Shown: positions 30,312 to 39,290 of the stretch, in pieces | Layout of the letters: every line of letters starts with the position of its first letter | Numbering within the stretch: position 1 is the first letter of the stretch | Source of the DNA: CALSPH01 sp041690035 | GTDB lineage: Bacteria; Bacteroidota; Bacteroidia; NS11-12g; UBA955 | Length of the DNA: 64,000 bases | Assembly: GCA_041690035.1 (NCBI GenBank) | Contig: JBDNFC010000095.1 | Span: forward strand, 1-64,000 | Reading direction: 5' to 3' | The notes under the pieces: generated by a model | Seen by the model: the letters and a program-made list of their open reading frames with translations, nothing else | The model's database searches: none | What the model was told of the DNA's origin: nothing | Translations under genes and position numbers: made by a program

Positions 30312-31499
30312 TTATTCCAATATTTCCGTTACTTGTCCAGCACCTACTGTTCTGCCACCTTCTCTGATTGCAAAACGCAATCCTTTTTCCATAGCTATAG
30401 GGCTAAGTAAAGTTACAGTGATAGTGATATTATCTCCAGGCATTACCATTTCAATTCCTGTTGGCAATTCCACTTCACCAGTTACATCAGTAGTTCTAAA
30501 ATAAAACTGAGGTCTGTATTTGTTAAAGAATGGAGTATGACGTCCACCTTCTTCTTTACTCAAAACATAAACTTCTGCTTTAAATTTTGCATGAGGTTTT
30601 ACAGAGCCTGGTTTAACGATAACCATACCTCTTTTAATATCTGCTTTTTCAATACCTCTTAATAAAAGACCTGCATTATCTCCAGCTTCACCTCTATCTA
30701 GCAATTTACGAAACATTTCTACTCCTGTGATTGTAGATTTCATATTTTCCGCTCCCATACCAATAATTTCAACAGGGTCACCAACATTGATTATGCCTCT
30801 TTCAATTCTTCCTGTGGCAACAGTACCACGGCCTGTTATTGAGAAAACATCTTCAACCGGCATCAAGAAAGGCAAATCAACCAATCTTGGTGGCACAGGT
30901 ATCCAAGTATCAACAGCAGCCATCAATTCTCTTATTGTTGTAACCCATTTATCTTCTCCATTTAATGCACCTAGCGCAGAACCTTGTATTATTGGGGTAT
31001 TATCAGCATCAAATTCATAAAACGCTAAAAGATCTCTCATTTCCATTTCTACAATTTCTAACAATTCTGAATCATCCACTAAATCTACTTTATTCATAAA
31101 AACCACTAATTTTGGTACACCAACTTGACGCGCCAACAGAATGTGCTCTCTAGTTTGTGGCATAGGGCCATCAGTAGCAGCAACAACTAATATAGCTCCA
31201 TCCATTTGAGCCGCACCTGTAACCATGTTTTTAACATAATCAGCGTGACCTGGACAATCTACGTGCGCATAATGACGCAACACAGTTTGATACTCAATGT
31301 GTGCAGTATTAATAGTAATACCTCTTTCTTTTTCTTCCGGAGCTGAATCAATACTTGCAAAATCTTTCTTTTCTGCTAATCCGTCTCCTGCTAATACAGA
31401 TGAAATTGCTGCTGTTAGCGTTGTTTTACCGTGGTCTACGTGACCAATTGTTCCAATGTTAACGTGTGGTTTGGAACGATCAAATGTTTCTTTAGCCAT
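30312..31499 (-). CDS. tuf: Elongation factor Tu
   Basis: A 395-residue GTPase that delivers aminoacyl-tRNA to the ribosome. G1 [10 protein letters not shown] (residues 19-28), the switch [11 protein letters not shown]3 DCPGHADY and G4 NKVDL are intact, as are domains 2 and 3 to the end [15 protein letters not shown]. It is embedded among tRNA genes: four before it and tRNA-Trp after it. Only this tuf copy is visible in the window. Confidence 0.99.
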   Translation of the reverse strand: MAKETFDRSKPHVNIGTIGHVDHGKTTLTAAISSVLAGDGLAEKKDFASIDSAPEEKERGITINTAHIEYQTVLRHYAHVDCPGHADYVKNMVTGAAQMDGAILVVAATDGPMPQTREHILLARQVGVPKLVVFMNKVDLVDDSELLEIVEMEMRDLLAFYEFDADNTPIIQGSALGALNGEDKWVTTIRELMAAVDTWIPVPPRLVDLPFLMPVEDVFSITGRGTVATGRIERGIINVGDPVEIIGMGAENMKSTITGVEMFRKLLDRGEAGDNAGLLLRGIEKADIKRGMVIVKPGSVKPHAKFKAEVYVLSKEEGGRHTPFFNKYRPQFYFRTTDVTGEVELPTGIEMVMPGDNITITVTLLSPIAMEKGLRFAIREGGRTVGAGQVTEILE

Positions 31500-31535
31500 T
31501 TTATTTATTTATTTATTTGTGTTTGTTTATTTTTC
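31500..31535 (-). repeat. Short ATTT tandem repeat in the tuf leader
   Basis: About five copies of a four-base unit (TTTA/ATTT) directly before the tuf start codon, followed by TTTG/TTTA variants. On the transcript it gives an unstructured AAAU-rich leader, typical of strongly translated Bacteroidota genes. Confidence 0.5.
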
Positions 31536-31550
31536 TTTTTTACATTTTTG

Positions 31551-31622
<72 letters not shown>

Positions 31623-31739
31623 TTATTGTTATCTTGCCTTTATAATGCTACAAGTGTAAGTGCTTTTTTTATTACCCTAAATTATATACTCTTATGTCTA
31701 CTCTTGCAAAAATTTATCATTTGACAATATTTTATTGTG

Positions 31740-31812
31740 AGCGGGAGACGAGGTTCGAACTCGCGACCTACAGCTTGGAAGGCTGTCGCTCTACCAACTG
31801 AGCTACTCCCGC
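31740..31812 (-). tRNA. tRNA-Gly (anticodon UCC)
   Basis: Acceptor GCGGGAG / CTCCCGC, anticodon arm ACAGC-CTTCCAA-GCTGT (TCC, codons GGA/GGG), T arm GAGTTCGAACCTC. Third tRNA of the cluster in transcript order. Confidence 0.95.
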
Positions 31813-31848
31813 ATAAAAGTGGTTTATTTTCTTGCATAAAATCATTTG

Positions 31849-31929
31849 TGGGGAGAGTAGGATTCGAACCTACGTAGCCGAAGCAGCAGATTTACAGTCT
31901 GCCCCATTTGACCGCTCTGGTATCTCCCC
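31849..31929 (-). tRNA. tRNA-Tyr (anticodon GUA)
   Basis: Acceptor GGGGAGA / TCTCCCC, anticodon arm GCAGA-CTGTAAA-TCTGC (GTA), and a long variable arm (class II, 81 nt) as expected for bacterial tRNA-Tyr. Confidence 0.95.
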
Positions 31930-31954
31930 AAAGATTTTAATTGTGCATAAAACG

Positions 31955-32027
31955 AGCCACTTGTCGGACTCGAACCAACGACCGGCTGATTACAAATCAG
32001 CTGCTCTACCAACTGAGCTAAAGTGGC
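31955..32027 (-). tRNA. tRNA-Thr (anticodon UGU)
   Basis: Acceptor GCCACTT / AAGTGGC, anticodon arm GCTGA-TTTGTAA-TCAGC (TGT, codons ACA/ACG), T arm TGGTTCGAGTCCG. First gene after the promoter at 32115-32145. Confidence 0.95.
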
Positions 32028-32114
32028 ATTATACTTACTTTTACGCAATAATTTTGGTGTAAAAGAACGTACTTTCTTAGACCTTATATCTCTACAGGGT
32101 TTCAAAAAGGACTG

Positions 32115-32145
32115 CAAAGGTAATTTATTCAATCGATATCTGCAA
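32115..32145 (-). promoter_or_regulatory. Promoter of the tRNA-tuf-secE operon
   Basis: TTG at 32145-32143, a 20-nt spacer and TACCTTTG at 32122-32115 on the minus strand match the Bacteroidota TTG / TAnnTTTG promoter. It lies between hpf and the first tRNA and could drive the whole translation block. Confidence 0.75.
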
Positions 32146-32161
32146 ACAGATTTTAAAAAAA

Positions 32162-32458
32162 TTATGTTTTTTGTTTTCCTTTGTATTTCATAAGTTGGTT
32201 GCGCATAGAATCAATCACCAAATCACAAGCACTTTCAAAACTAGAGTGCCTATCTGCCACGAAAAGTGTATTGCTACTTACATTTATTTTCAACTCTAAT
32301 ACTTTGTTGTTTTTATCCTCAGCATTTTCTACTTTTAAAAACACAATTGCATCAATGATTTGATCATAAAATTGGTCTAATTTGTTTATTTTCTCAGAAA
32401 GGTGATTTAAAAGTTTTTTATCCGCCTTAAAATTTATGGATTGGATTGTGATATTCAT
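32162..32458 (-). CDS. hpf: Short ribosome hibernation promoting factor (HPF/RaiA family)
   Basis: A 98-residue ribosome-associated protein that binds the decoding site of the 30S subunit in slow growth. The family pattern is clear: MNITIQSINFKADKKLLNHLSEKINKL at the N-terminus in a beta-alpha unit, VFLKVEN, then LFVADRHSSFESACDLVIDSM. It lacks the C-terminal dimerisation domain of long HPF. It lies 33 nt after xerC; the rpsU-xerC-hpf order recurs in Bacteroidota. Confidence 0.9.
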   Translation of the reverse strand: MNITIQSINFKADKKLLNHLSEKINKLDQFYDQIIDAIVFLKVENAEDKNNKVLELKINVSSNTLFVADRHSSFESACDLVIDSMRNQLMKYKGKQKT

Positions 32459-32491
32459 AGTTTTTTAGTGTTAATTGATGTTAAATTTTAC

Positions 32492-33370
32492 TTATTTTCT
32501 GTTTCCTCTTGGATGCGCTAAAGTATGTGTTTTTTTTAATTTTTCTATACTTGTTTGCGCATAAATTTGTGTGGTTGCTAAACTACTATGCCCCAATAAT
32601 TCTTTTATCTTATATATATCTGCCTCATTATCAAGTAAATGTGTTGCAAAACTGTGCCGTAATACATGTGGACTTTTCTTTTTAAGTAATGGAATATTCG
32701 ATAAAAATTTATTGACAAGGGTGTATGCTTTTCTTGGATTAAGTGGCTTGCCCTTTTCTTCGAATAAAAATATCATTGGCTTTTCATGCAAAATAAAGCT
32801 ATTTACCAACTGAATAATTTCTAAACCTATCGGGATTAACCGCTCTTTACGGCCTTTTCCCATTACCTTTACTTGCTGATATGCAACATTAAAATCAGCT
32901 AATTTTAAACTTAAAACCTCGCTTATTCGGCAACCCGTATTATAGAGCATTGCTACTAAAACAAAAGCGATATCTGTGGAATCTTCATGTTTTAGCGCAG
33001 TATCTAGAAGAATATTTAATTCTTTTTTAGGAATATTTTTTGGCAACCGCTTTGCTTGCCTTAAAGCTTTTATATTTAATAATGGGTTTTTTTCTACCTC
33101 GTCTTTTTTTATTAAAAAATCAAAATAATTGCGCAGTGCAGACATCTTTCTATTAATAGTTGCATGACTTCTTTTTTTAATTAATAATGCTGCGATATAA
33201 GACTTTATATCATCAGTTGACGAAAACTTAATGTTTGATTGGGTAGATATCTCATTGTAATGCAGCTGATAATAGTGCAAATCTGTGATATAACTTTTTA
33301 CAGAATGCAGCGAAAGATGTAACTCTTCGGCTAAGTAATTATGATATGTTTTTGCGCAAAAAAAATCCAT
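32492..33370 (-). CDS. xerC: Tyrosine recombinase XerC/XerD
   Basis: A 292-residue site-specific recombinase that resolves chromosome dimers at dif. An N-terminal SAM-like core-binding domain (about residues 1-88) precedes the catalytic domain. The catalytic set is complete: Arg148 in TGCRISE, Lys172 in MGKGRKER, His235 and Arg238 in HVLRHSF, His261 in LGHSS and Tyr270 in QIYAQ. ATG 33370 is preferred to the adjacent TTG 33373. It belongs to the housekeeping Xer group by length and context (rpsU, hpf), not to a mobile-element integrase. No att-like repeats flank it. Xer C versus D cannot be decided here. Confidence 0.88.
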   Translation of the reverse strand: MDFFCAKTYHNYLAEELHLSLHSVKSYITDLHYYQLHYNEISTQSNIKFSSTDDIKSYIAALLIKKRSHATINRKMSALRNYFDFLIKKDEVEKNPLLNIKALRQAKRLPKNIPKKELNILLDTALKHEDSTDIAFVLVAMLYNTGCRISEVLSLKLADFNVAYQQVKVMGKGRKERLIPIGLEIIQLVNSFILHEKPMIFLFEEKGKPLNPRKAYTLVNKFLSNIPLLKKKSPHVLRHSFATHLLDNEADIYKIKELLGHSSLATTQIYAQTSIEKLKKTHTLAHPRGNRK

Positions 33371-33390
33371 CAACTGATAATAGATGGATT
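33358..33390 (-). terminator. Hairpin with T-run overlapping the xerC start
   Basis: On the minus strand AATCCATC (33390-33383) pairs with GATGGATT (33371-33364) around an 11-nt loop and is followed by eight T (33365-33358). The 3' arm contains the xerC ATG. It has the form of a Rho-independent terminator for rpsU but sits on the next gene's start codon. Confidence 0.6.
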
Positions 33391-33398
33391 CAAATATA
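33391..33398 (-). promoter_or_regulatory. -7 promoter element TATATTTG of xerC
   Basis: Exact TAnnTTTG on the minus strand, directly before the hairpin. A transcript from here would start inside the 5' arm of the hairpin, about 10-15 nt before the ATG. Confidence 0.55.
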
Positions 33399-33421
33399 GG
33401 TATTTTATTTAAAATTAAAAA

Positions 33422-33619
33422 TTATTCGCCTGCTTCTTCTCTTTGCATTTGCCCTTTATAGATTGCTTTTCTAGTTTGCATTCTTTTTGTAATAGAAGGC
33501 TTTTCAAAAGCTTGACGCTTTCTTAATTCTTTAACTACTCCAGTTTTTTCAAACTTTTTTTTAAATTTTTTTAGCGCTTTGTCTAAACTATCTGCTTCTT
33601 TTACGGTTACTGTTAACAT
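33422..33619 (-). CDS. rpsU: Ribosomal protein S21
   Basis: A 65-residue basic protein of the 30S platform. The family pattern VKEADSLDKALKKFKKKFEK followed by LRKRQAFEKPSITKR is clear, though the Bacteroidota form ends differently from E. coli. S21 in this phylum helps hold the 16S 3' end, linked to the lack of Shine-Dalgarno use. Own promoter at 33634-33665. Confidence 0.95.
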   Translation of the reverse strand: MLTVTVKEADSLDKALKKFKKKFEKTGVVKELRKRQAFEKPSITKRMQTRKAIYKGQMQREEAGE

Positions 33620-33633
33620 AATTTTATGGGCTG

Positions 33634-33665
33634 CAAATATAATACTATTTTTAAAAATAAAACAA
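33634..33665 (-). promoter_or_regulatory. Promoter of rpsU
   Basis: TTG at 33665-33663, 21-nt spacer, TATATTTG at 33641-33634 on the minus strand; 14 nt before the rpsU ATG. Confidence 0.65.
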
Positions 33666-33898
33666 TGTTTTTTATTTTTTCTTCTCTTATTTTAAAGTTC
33701 ATATAAAATTATTTCTGAATCATTACCTTTAAAAATTAACTGGCAACTTTCTTTCTTAAATTTGATTACATTTCTTAATAGCCCTTTAAATAGCGACTTT
33801 AAATAGTGATAATTAACTCAGTTAAACCCAAATTTCATTTTTGGAAATGGTTCACAAGTTAAGTAAATTTGCGAAAAGGATTATAAATGCGGGAATTT

Positions 33899-34699
33899 TT
33901 AAACTACTGCGGCCCTAATTTTTAAGAGAGCAACTAACAATGGTTCTAATTCATTCAAAGCTAACATATTAGCTCCATCAGACAATGCTAACTTTGGATT
34001 TGGATGTGTTTCTAAAAACAATCCATCAGCTCCTACTGCAATAGCAGCTTTGGCAATGGTGCTGATCATTTCTGGCTTACCACCTGTAGTTCCGCTTCCG
34101 TTATTTGGCTGCTGAACACTGTGGGTGCAATCTACAATAACAGGTACTCCAAAACTTTGCATAACAGGTATATTTCTATAATCAACTATCATGTCGGTAT
34201 AGCCAAACATATTTCCTCTTTCAGTTAACCAAATATTATTATTGCCCGAGTCAGACACTTTTTGCATAGCATGCTTCATTGCATCTGCTCCAGCAAACTG
34301 CCCTTTTTTAATATTAACATGGCAACCTGTTTCTGCCGCTGCCATCAATAAGTCTGTTTGCCTAAACAAGAACGATGGAATTTGTAAAACATCTACATAT
34401 TTGGCGGCAATTGCTGCGTCTTTGCTTTCATGAATATCTGTTAAAACTGGGCAGTTATATGTATGCCTTACTTTCGCTAACATTTCTAAAGCTGCTAAAT
34501 CTCCTATGCCTGTAAAGGAATTAATGCTCGTTCTATTTGCTTTTTTAAAAGAGCCTTTATATACAAGTGGAATATCAAGTTTTTTGCATAAATTAATTAA
34601 ATAATCGGCTGTAGCTAGTGTTATTTCTTCATTTTCAACAACACAAGTTCCTGCAATTAAAAAAAAACTTGATTGCTGATGATAATTCTCTAATTTCAT
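33899..34699 (-). CDS. kdsA: 3-deoxy-D-manno-octulosonate 8-phosphate synthase
   Basis: A 266-residue enzyme joining phosphoenolpyruvate and arabinose 5-phosphate on the way to KDO of lipopolysaccharide. Motifs are YKGSFKKANRTS (near residues 47-58), LTDIHE, NIKKGQF near 129-135 and VIVDCTHSVQQPNN. Cys19 in IAGTC marks the metal-dependent class of this enzyme; the metal-free class has Asn there. It stands alone with its own -7 box. No other KDO gene is in the window. Confidence 0.95.
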   Translation of the reverse strand: MKLENYHQQSSFFLIAGTCVVENEEITLATADYLINLCKKLDIPLVYKGSFKKANRTSINSFTGIGDLAALEMLAKVRHTYNCPVLTDIHESKDAAIAAKYVDVLQIPSFLFRQTDLLMAAAETGCHVNIKKGQFAGADAMKHAMQKVSDSGNNNIWLTERGNMFGYTDMIVDYRNIPVMQSFGVPVIVDCTHSVQQPNNGSGTTGGKPEMISTIAKAAIAVGADGLFLETHPNPKLALSDGANMLALNELEPLLVALLKIRAAVV

Positions 34700-34704
34700 T
34701 GGTT

Positions 34705-34712
34705 CAAAATTA
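34705..34712 (-). promoter_or_regulatory. -7 promoter element TAATTTTG of kdsA
   Basis: Exact TAnnTTTG on the minus strand, ending 5 nt before the kdsA ATG, with a TTG 24 nt upstream (longer than the usual spacer). Confidence 0.5.
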
Positions 34713-34898
34713 ATCCATTTTTGTAATAAAACAGAGCAACTGGCATTTATTTAATCAAAATGAGCAAATTTATATTTTGATAGTATAAATAATAAATAAT
34801 TGGCATAAATCATTTTTTTATTAATGAATAAAATCATTTTAAACTTTGATATTTATTCATAACAAAATGCATTTTATGCTAAAATAATTCAGAATAAT

Positions 34899-34928
34899 TT
34901 GGCGGCAAGGCAAAGGAAGGTATCTTTG
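34899..34928 (+). promoter_or_regulatory. Promoter of the aldo/keto reductase gene
   Basis: TTG at 34899-34901, exactly 19 nt, then TATCTTTG at 34921-34928: a full Bacteroidota promoter, 19 nt before the ATG. Confidence 0.8.
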
Positions 34929-34947
34929 CAACAATAAATTATAAAAA

Positions 34948-35976
34948 ATGAATTATAAAATCTTTGGGAATACTGGGTTAAAAGTAAGCGAATTATGCTT
35001 AGGAACAATGACTTTTGGAAACGATTGGGGATGGGGTGCTGAAAAGGATGAAGCCCAAAAAATATTTGATTATTATCTAAATGAAGGCGGTAATTTTATA
35101 GACACAGCAAATATTTATAGCAACGGTGGTACAGAAAAAATGCTGGGAGAATTTATACAATCTGAACGAGACAGCCTTGTATTAGCAACAAAATTTACAC
35201 TGAAAGACACTTTTGAAAATCCACCGATAGACCCTAATTTGAGTGGATCACATAAAAAAAATATGATGCGAAGTGTAGAAGCAAGTTTAAAAAGGATAAA
35301 TACCGATTTTATAGATATTTTGTGGGTACACGCATGGGATGAGTTTACAGCCCCGCAGGAATTAATGAGAAATTTGGAAGAACTTGTTAAGCAAGGTAAA
35401 ATATTGCATATCGCAATATCTGATACGCCTGCTTGGCAAGTTGCTATATGCAATACCATCGCAGAAATGCGCGGCTGGAATTGCTTTGCAGGCTTGCAAG
35501 TGGAATATAGTTTAATCCAGCGCAGTGCTGAAAGGGATTTAATTCCGATGTCAAAAAGTTTTGGGCTCACCCTTACTCCTTGGTCTCCTTTAGGGGGTGG
35601 TATTTTAAGCGGCAAATTCAATATTGACAAAAACACTAAGGGCAGAGCAAATAATGGAAATAAACTTACAGAAAAAAGAATGTTGATTGCACAAGAAACA
35701 GAAAATATTGCTAAACAAATAGAAGCAGAAACAGCTCAAGTTGCGCTGCAATGGATAAGACAAAAGCAACAAAATGCTATACCAATTATAGGTGCCCGTA
35801 CACTTGACCAATTAAAATCAAACTTAGCTTGTTTAAAAATCTCACTTTCAGAAAATGAAATGGCAAAGCTTGATAAAGTAAGCGAAATTGAACTTGGTTT
35901 TCCTCATGATTTTTTAAATAGTGAAAATATAAAAAGCATCATATATAGCGACTGTTATTCAAAAATTATGAAATAA
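34948..35976 (+). CDS. Aldo/keto reductase
   Basis: A 342-residue NADPH-dependent oxidoreductase with the (beta/alpha)8 AKR fold. The catalytic tetrad is complete: Asp52 and Tyr57 in DTANIY, Lys82 in LATKF and His128 in WVHAWD. The cofactor part TPWSPLGGGILSGKF (near 210-225) and the later IIGARTLDQLKSNL are intact. It resembles the YajO/general stress group that reduces aldehydes or sugars; the substrate is not readable. A strong own promoter precedes it. Confidence 0.9.
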   Translation: MNYKIFGNTGLKVSELCLGTMTFGNDWGWGAEKDEAQKIFDYYLNEGGNFIDTANIYSNGGTEKMLGEFIQSERDSLVLATKFTLKDTFENPPIDPNLSGSHKKNMMRSVEASLKRINTDFIDILWVHAWDEFTAPQELMRNLEELVKQGKILHIAISDTPAWQVAICNTIAEMRGWNCFAGLQVEYSLIQRSAERDLIPMSKSFGLTLTPWSPLGGGILSGKFNIDKNTKGRANNGNKLTEKRMLIAQETENIAKQIEAETAQVALQWIRQKQQNAIPIIGARTLDQLKSNLACLKISLSENEMAKLDKVSEIELGFPHDFLNSENIKSIIYSDCYSKIMK

Positions 35977-36026
35977 TAACCATATTATCGAAACAACATT
36001 TATTTAAATAAGTCTTAAATAACAAA

Positions 36027-36602
36027 ATGAATATTACACAATACGAAACTATCGGAATAAGCTACGGGCAATATTTGGAAAATGAACGCTTATTAATAGC
36101 TGTAGAATCAGATTTTGAATACAAAAATTTTCATGTATTAAATTTTAAAAGAATAGAAAGAATAGATAAGCAATTAAAGGTTAAAAAAGTAAATTGCAAG
36201 ATTGAAACAAAACAAAATAGCAAGATAAAACTTTTGGCTATTACAGAAGGTTGGTGTGGCGATGCAGCACAAATATTGCCTATTATAGCATATTTTCAAG
36301 AGAAAAACAGCAATCAAGTATCACTAAAAATAATTTACCGCGACAAGAATCTTGAATTGATGCATAATTTTTTAACCAATGGAGGCATGGCAATACCTAT
36401 CATACTTATTTGTGATGAAAAAAACGAAGTGTTATCCTACTTTGGACCAAGGCCAAAAGCGGCTCAGCTATTAATGCATTCGCTAAAAGAGCAAGGAGCA
36501 GAAAAAGAAATTATTGTTTTAGAATTACAAAAATGGTACAATAAAGATAAAGGACAAAGTATACTTAAAGAAATGATTGACCAAATAAATCTGCACTTTT
36601 AA
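36027..36602 (+). CDS. Thioredoxin-fold protein with a single active-site cysteine
   Basis: A 191-residue cytoplasmic protein. The thioredoxin-like core begins at KIKLLAITEGWCGDAAQ (Trp76-Cys77), where the usual CxxC is reduced to CGDA, so only one cysteine remains at the active site. The cis-proline region AIPIILICD near residue 126 is kept. This is the Thioredoxin_9-type family common in Bacteroidota; monothiol chemistry or binding rather than dithiol reduction is expected. It lies 50 nt after the aldo/keto reductase on the same strand and may be co-transcribed. Confidence 0.8.
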   Translation: MNITQYETIGISYGQYLENERLLIAVESDFEYKNFHVLNFKRIERIDKQLKVKKVNCKIETKQNSKIKLLAITEGWCGDAAQILPIIAYFQEKNSNQVSLKIIYRDKNLELMHNFLTNGGMAIPIILICDEKNEVLSYFGPRPKAAQLLMHSLKEQGAEKEIIVLELQKWYNKDKGQSILKEMIDQINLHF

Positions 36603-36606
36603 TTGT

Positions 36607-37581
36607 CTATTTAGATACTTGTTTCAACACTTTTTGGTAATCTTTTTCTGATTCAAAAACACTTTTTACCCAATTTAAATTTTCTTCACTAGCAGAAAAT
36701 TTATTCAAATATTTTATGGATAGTTTTCTGGCTTTTCTGGTACTTTTTATTTTAACAAAAGAAATATATGCCTGATGATTATAAGGATCATTAGGATAAA
36801 TTTCTACAGATTGTTTTAACCAATATTTTGCCAGTTTATTTTTTTCTTGATATTGATAAGAAATACCAATAAATCTAGAAGCTGAGGCTAGCTCATAATT
36901 AACTAAACTATACTTGTAGACCTTTTTGGCATAAAAAATACTCGAATCCCATTGTGAAATTTGACCATAACATCCCGCAATATTTAGCAAGCTTTGATAA
37001 TGGCTATCATCAATTTTGTAACACTGTAAATAATAATATATAGCCTCTAGGGTAAAACTTCTAAGCTCAAGTGATTTTGCATAATTAAAAAGGGTAAAGG
37101 TATCATAACTACCTGATTTTAGCGCTCGTTGTAAAAAAAAAGAAACAGAGTCTAGGTATTGGCGATTTTTTAAATCAAAAAGAAAAAGCTGCATATAATA
37201 TGCTCCTGCAGCTTTATTTGCAATGCCATTACTTTTACAATCAAGCGCAAAACTTGAAATATATTGATTTGTGGCAAATTGATGCTGAAAAACAACAGCA
37301 ATTGCATTCTTACTTAGAGATTTTATAGGTGTATTAAATGTAAATTTATTTGTTTTCAAATTTTCAAGAGTAGGGTTATTCTGCAAACACCACCACCAAT
37401 AATAGCCAAGTGTTTTGCATTTATTATTATTCAACTCTGATGATATGATACCGAATGCGTTTTTATAATCACCCGATTGTGCTAATTTATCTGCTTCGAT
37501 GAATATATCTGGAGCAGGTTGGCCAAAAAGATTACATAAATTTATTATAGTCAGCCAAAATGTAAGTAAGTACGATTTCAT
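36607..37581 (-). CDS. Exported TPR-repeat protein
   Basis: A 324-residue protein with a signal peptide (cut near LFGQ, residues 18-21). Tetratricopeptide-like helical repeats fill most of the rest, clearest from about residue 165 to 270 (FNYAKSLELRSFTLEAIYYY, SLLNIAGCYGQISQWDSSIFY, ASRFIGISYQYQEKNKLAKYW). TPR proteins are interaction scaffolds; no catalytic part is visible. Convergent with the thioredoxin-like gene, 4 nt apart. Confidence 0.75.
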   Translation of the reverse strand: MKSYLLTFWLTIINLCNLFGQPAPDIFIEADKLAQSGDYKNAFGIISSELNNNKCKTLGYYWWWCLQNNPTLENLKTNKFTFNTPIKSLSKNAIAVVFQHQFATNQYISSFALDCKSNGIANKAAGAYYMQLFLFDLKNRQYLDSVSFFLQRALKSGSYDTFTLFNYAKSLELRSFTLEAIYYYLQCYKIDDSHYQSLLNIAGCYGQISQWDSSIFYAKKVYKYSLVNYELASASRFIGISYQYQEKNKLAKYWLKQSVEIYPNDPYNHQAYISFVKIKSTRKARKLSIKYLNKFSASEENLNWVKSVFESEKDYQKVLKQVSK

Positions 37582-37806
37582 ATTTTTTGATTTCGTTACA
37601 TCAAAATTTTAAAGACTGGATCTATATTGGTTGCCGATTCTAGCGATAGAGTATTAAACGGCAACTTAATTCCAGCAGAGATTTGTGCAATAAATAGCAT
37701 TGCTAACCTAATTTCAAATTGTGCGAATTGATGTATTTTATTACATAAGTTAATCAAATTAGAACAATGTGTAAACGAAATGAAACTAAATATTTTATAG
37801 GTCATT
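37582..37806. other. Intergenic stretch, nothing recognised
   Basis: Lies between two minus-strand genes. A 69-codon minus frame covers most of it but has no recognisable motif, signal or promoter box, so I leave it unannotated. Confidence 0.35.
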
Positions 37807-39093
37807 TTAATTCATCAAATTTTCTATTTCTTCAACTTCTACAGGAATATTTGCCATAAAATCTACTGTTCCTGAAGCTGTTATAACTAAGTTATTTTCT
37901 ATTCTAATACCCAAATTTTCTTTAGGGATATAGATACCAGGCTCTACGGTAAAAACATTACCAACTTGCATAGGCTCCCACTTTAATCCAAAATCATGCA
38001 CATCAAGACCCAGATGATGGCTAGTACCATGCATGAAATATTGTTTATATGCAGGGGTGTTCTTATGTTGTTTTTTTACATCTTCTAACGAAATTAATCC
38101 CAAATCTATTAATTCTTTAGTCATAATTTCACCAACTTCTTGTTGATATTGTTTCCAAATCACACCTGGTTCAAGCAATTTTATGGCCGCTTTTTGAACA
38201 CGTAATACCGCATTGTAAACATTTTTTTGTCTTGTTGTAAACTTGCCATTTACTGGAATACTGCGCGAAAGATCTGCACAGTAATTGGCATATTCTGCTC
38301 CATAATCTAATAAGATAATTTCGCCAGATCGACAGACATTATTATTCTCTATATAATGAAGTATGCAGGCACTTGATCCTGAAGCTATAATAGGTTCATA
38401 AGCATTTCCTGTAGACCTATTAATCATAAATTCATGGGTTATTTCAGCCTCGATTTCATATTCTTTAACCCCGGGCTTTACAAAAGAAAGCACCCTTCTA
38501 TGCGCCTTTTCTGTAATTTGGCAGGCTTGGCTTATTAGATCTATCTCTACAGCAGATTTTACTGACCGCAATCTGCCCAATATTGGTGCGCTTCTTTTAA
38601 AATGATGCAAGGGATATTGGGCGAGAATTTGCGCATTAAATGTTTTTGAACTATAACCAGCCTTGCTCATAAATCTGTCATTTTCATTAAGATTTAGATA
38701 AATATTATCCGCCATTAATATTGCTGCATGAGTATGATTGGCAAAATCATCAAACCAACAAATATTAGCTATACCTGATGTTGTTTGTGCGTCTTCGGGG
38801 GTAAGCTTGTGCCCCTCCCAAACAGCAATGGTTTCATTTGTTTTTCTTATAAATAGTACTTCTCTAAATTCTGGATACGGACAATCTGGAAATAGAAACA
38901 AAAAAGTATCTTCTTGATCAACACCTGTTAGATAGAACAAATCACTATTTTGTTTCCATTTATGAAAAGCATCTCCATTTCTAGGCATCAGGTCATTACT
39001 TTTAAAAATAGCTACGCTGCCTGCTTCCATTTTATTAATAAAATTTTTTCTATTTAATACAAAAAGTTTCTTATCTATTTTTGAATACCTCAT
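37807..39093 (-). CDS. pepP: Xaa-Pro aminopeptidase (M24B)
   Basis: A 428-residue metalloaminopeptidase that removes residues before proline. The N-terminal creatinase-like domain (about 1-165, with DLFYLTGVDQEDTFLFLFP) precedes the pita-bread catalytic domain. The five metal ligands are present: two Asp in LLDYGAEYANYCADLSRS (near 260 and 271), His in HGTSHHLGLDVHD, Glu in VEPGIYIP and Glu in GIRIENNLVI. A -7 box sits 4 nt before the start. Confidence 0.93.
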   Translation of the reverse strand: MRYSKIDKKLFVLNRKNFINKMEAGSVAIFKSNDLMPRNGDAFHKWKQNSDLFYLTGVDQEDTFLFLFPDCPYPEFREVLFIRKTNETIAVWEGHKLTPEDAQTTSGIANICWFDDFANHTHAAILMADNIYLNLNENDRFMSKAGYSSKTFNAQILAQYPLHHFKRSAPILGRLRSVKSAVEIDLISQACQITEKAHRRVLSFVKPGVKEYEIEAEITHEFMINRSTGNAYEPIIASGSSACILHYIENNNVCRSGEIILLDYGAEYANYCADLSRSIPVNGKFTTRQKNVYNAVLRVQKAAIKLLEPGVIWKQYQQEVGEIMTKELIDLGLISLEDVKKQHKNTPAYKQYFMHGTSHHLGLDVHDFGLKWEPMQVGNVFTVEPGIYIPKENLGIRIENNLVITASGTVDFMANIPVEVEEIENLMN

Positions 39094-39097
39094 TGTG

Positions 39098-39105
39098 CAA
39101 AAATA
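39098..39105 (-). promoter_or_regulatory. -7 promoter element TATTTTTG of pepP
   Basis: Exact TAnnTTTG match on the minus strand, ending 4 nt before the pepP ATG; the transcript would be nearly leaderless. Confidence 0.6.
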
Positions 39106-39290
39106 GGCTTAAAATCAAAAAAATGCTAATATTCGTTCATTAATCCTAGCATATTTATTTAACCCTAGTTGCCAAAGGGTTAGTGCAGCATGAACATAGA
39201 AAAAATAATTGCCTTATTGTACTCGATAATATTTAGATGCCCCTAACACAATTTTAAAAAATACAACCCACATACAATAAAAAAGATTTT

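Noticed and set aside
31832..32132. Frames on both strands over the tRNA-Tyr/Thr genes
   Set aside because: They are translations of tRNA sequence; the cloverleaf folds explain the region.
32492..33370. Possible integrase of a mobile element
   Set aside because: Gene context (rpsU, hpf), length and absence of flanking att-like repeats or cargo fit housekeeping Xer; the neighbouring tRNAs are intact and not duplicated.
37596..37805. 69-codon minus-strand frame between the TPR gene and pepP
   Set aside because: No recognisable motif, signal or promoter box; length is within chance for AT-rich DNA.
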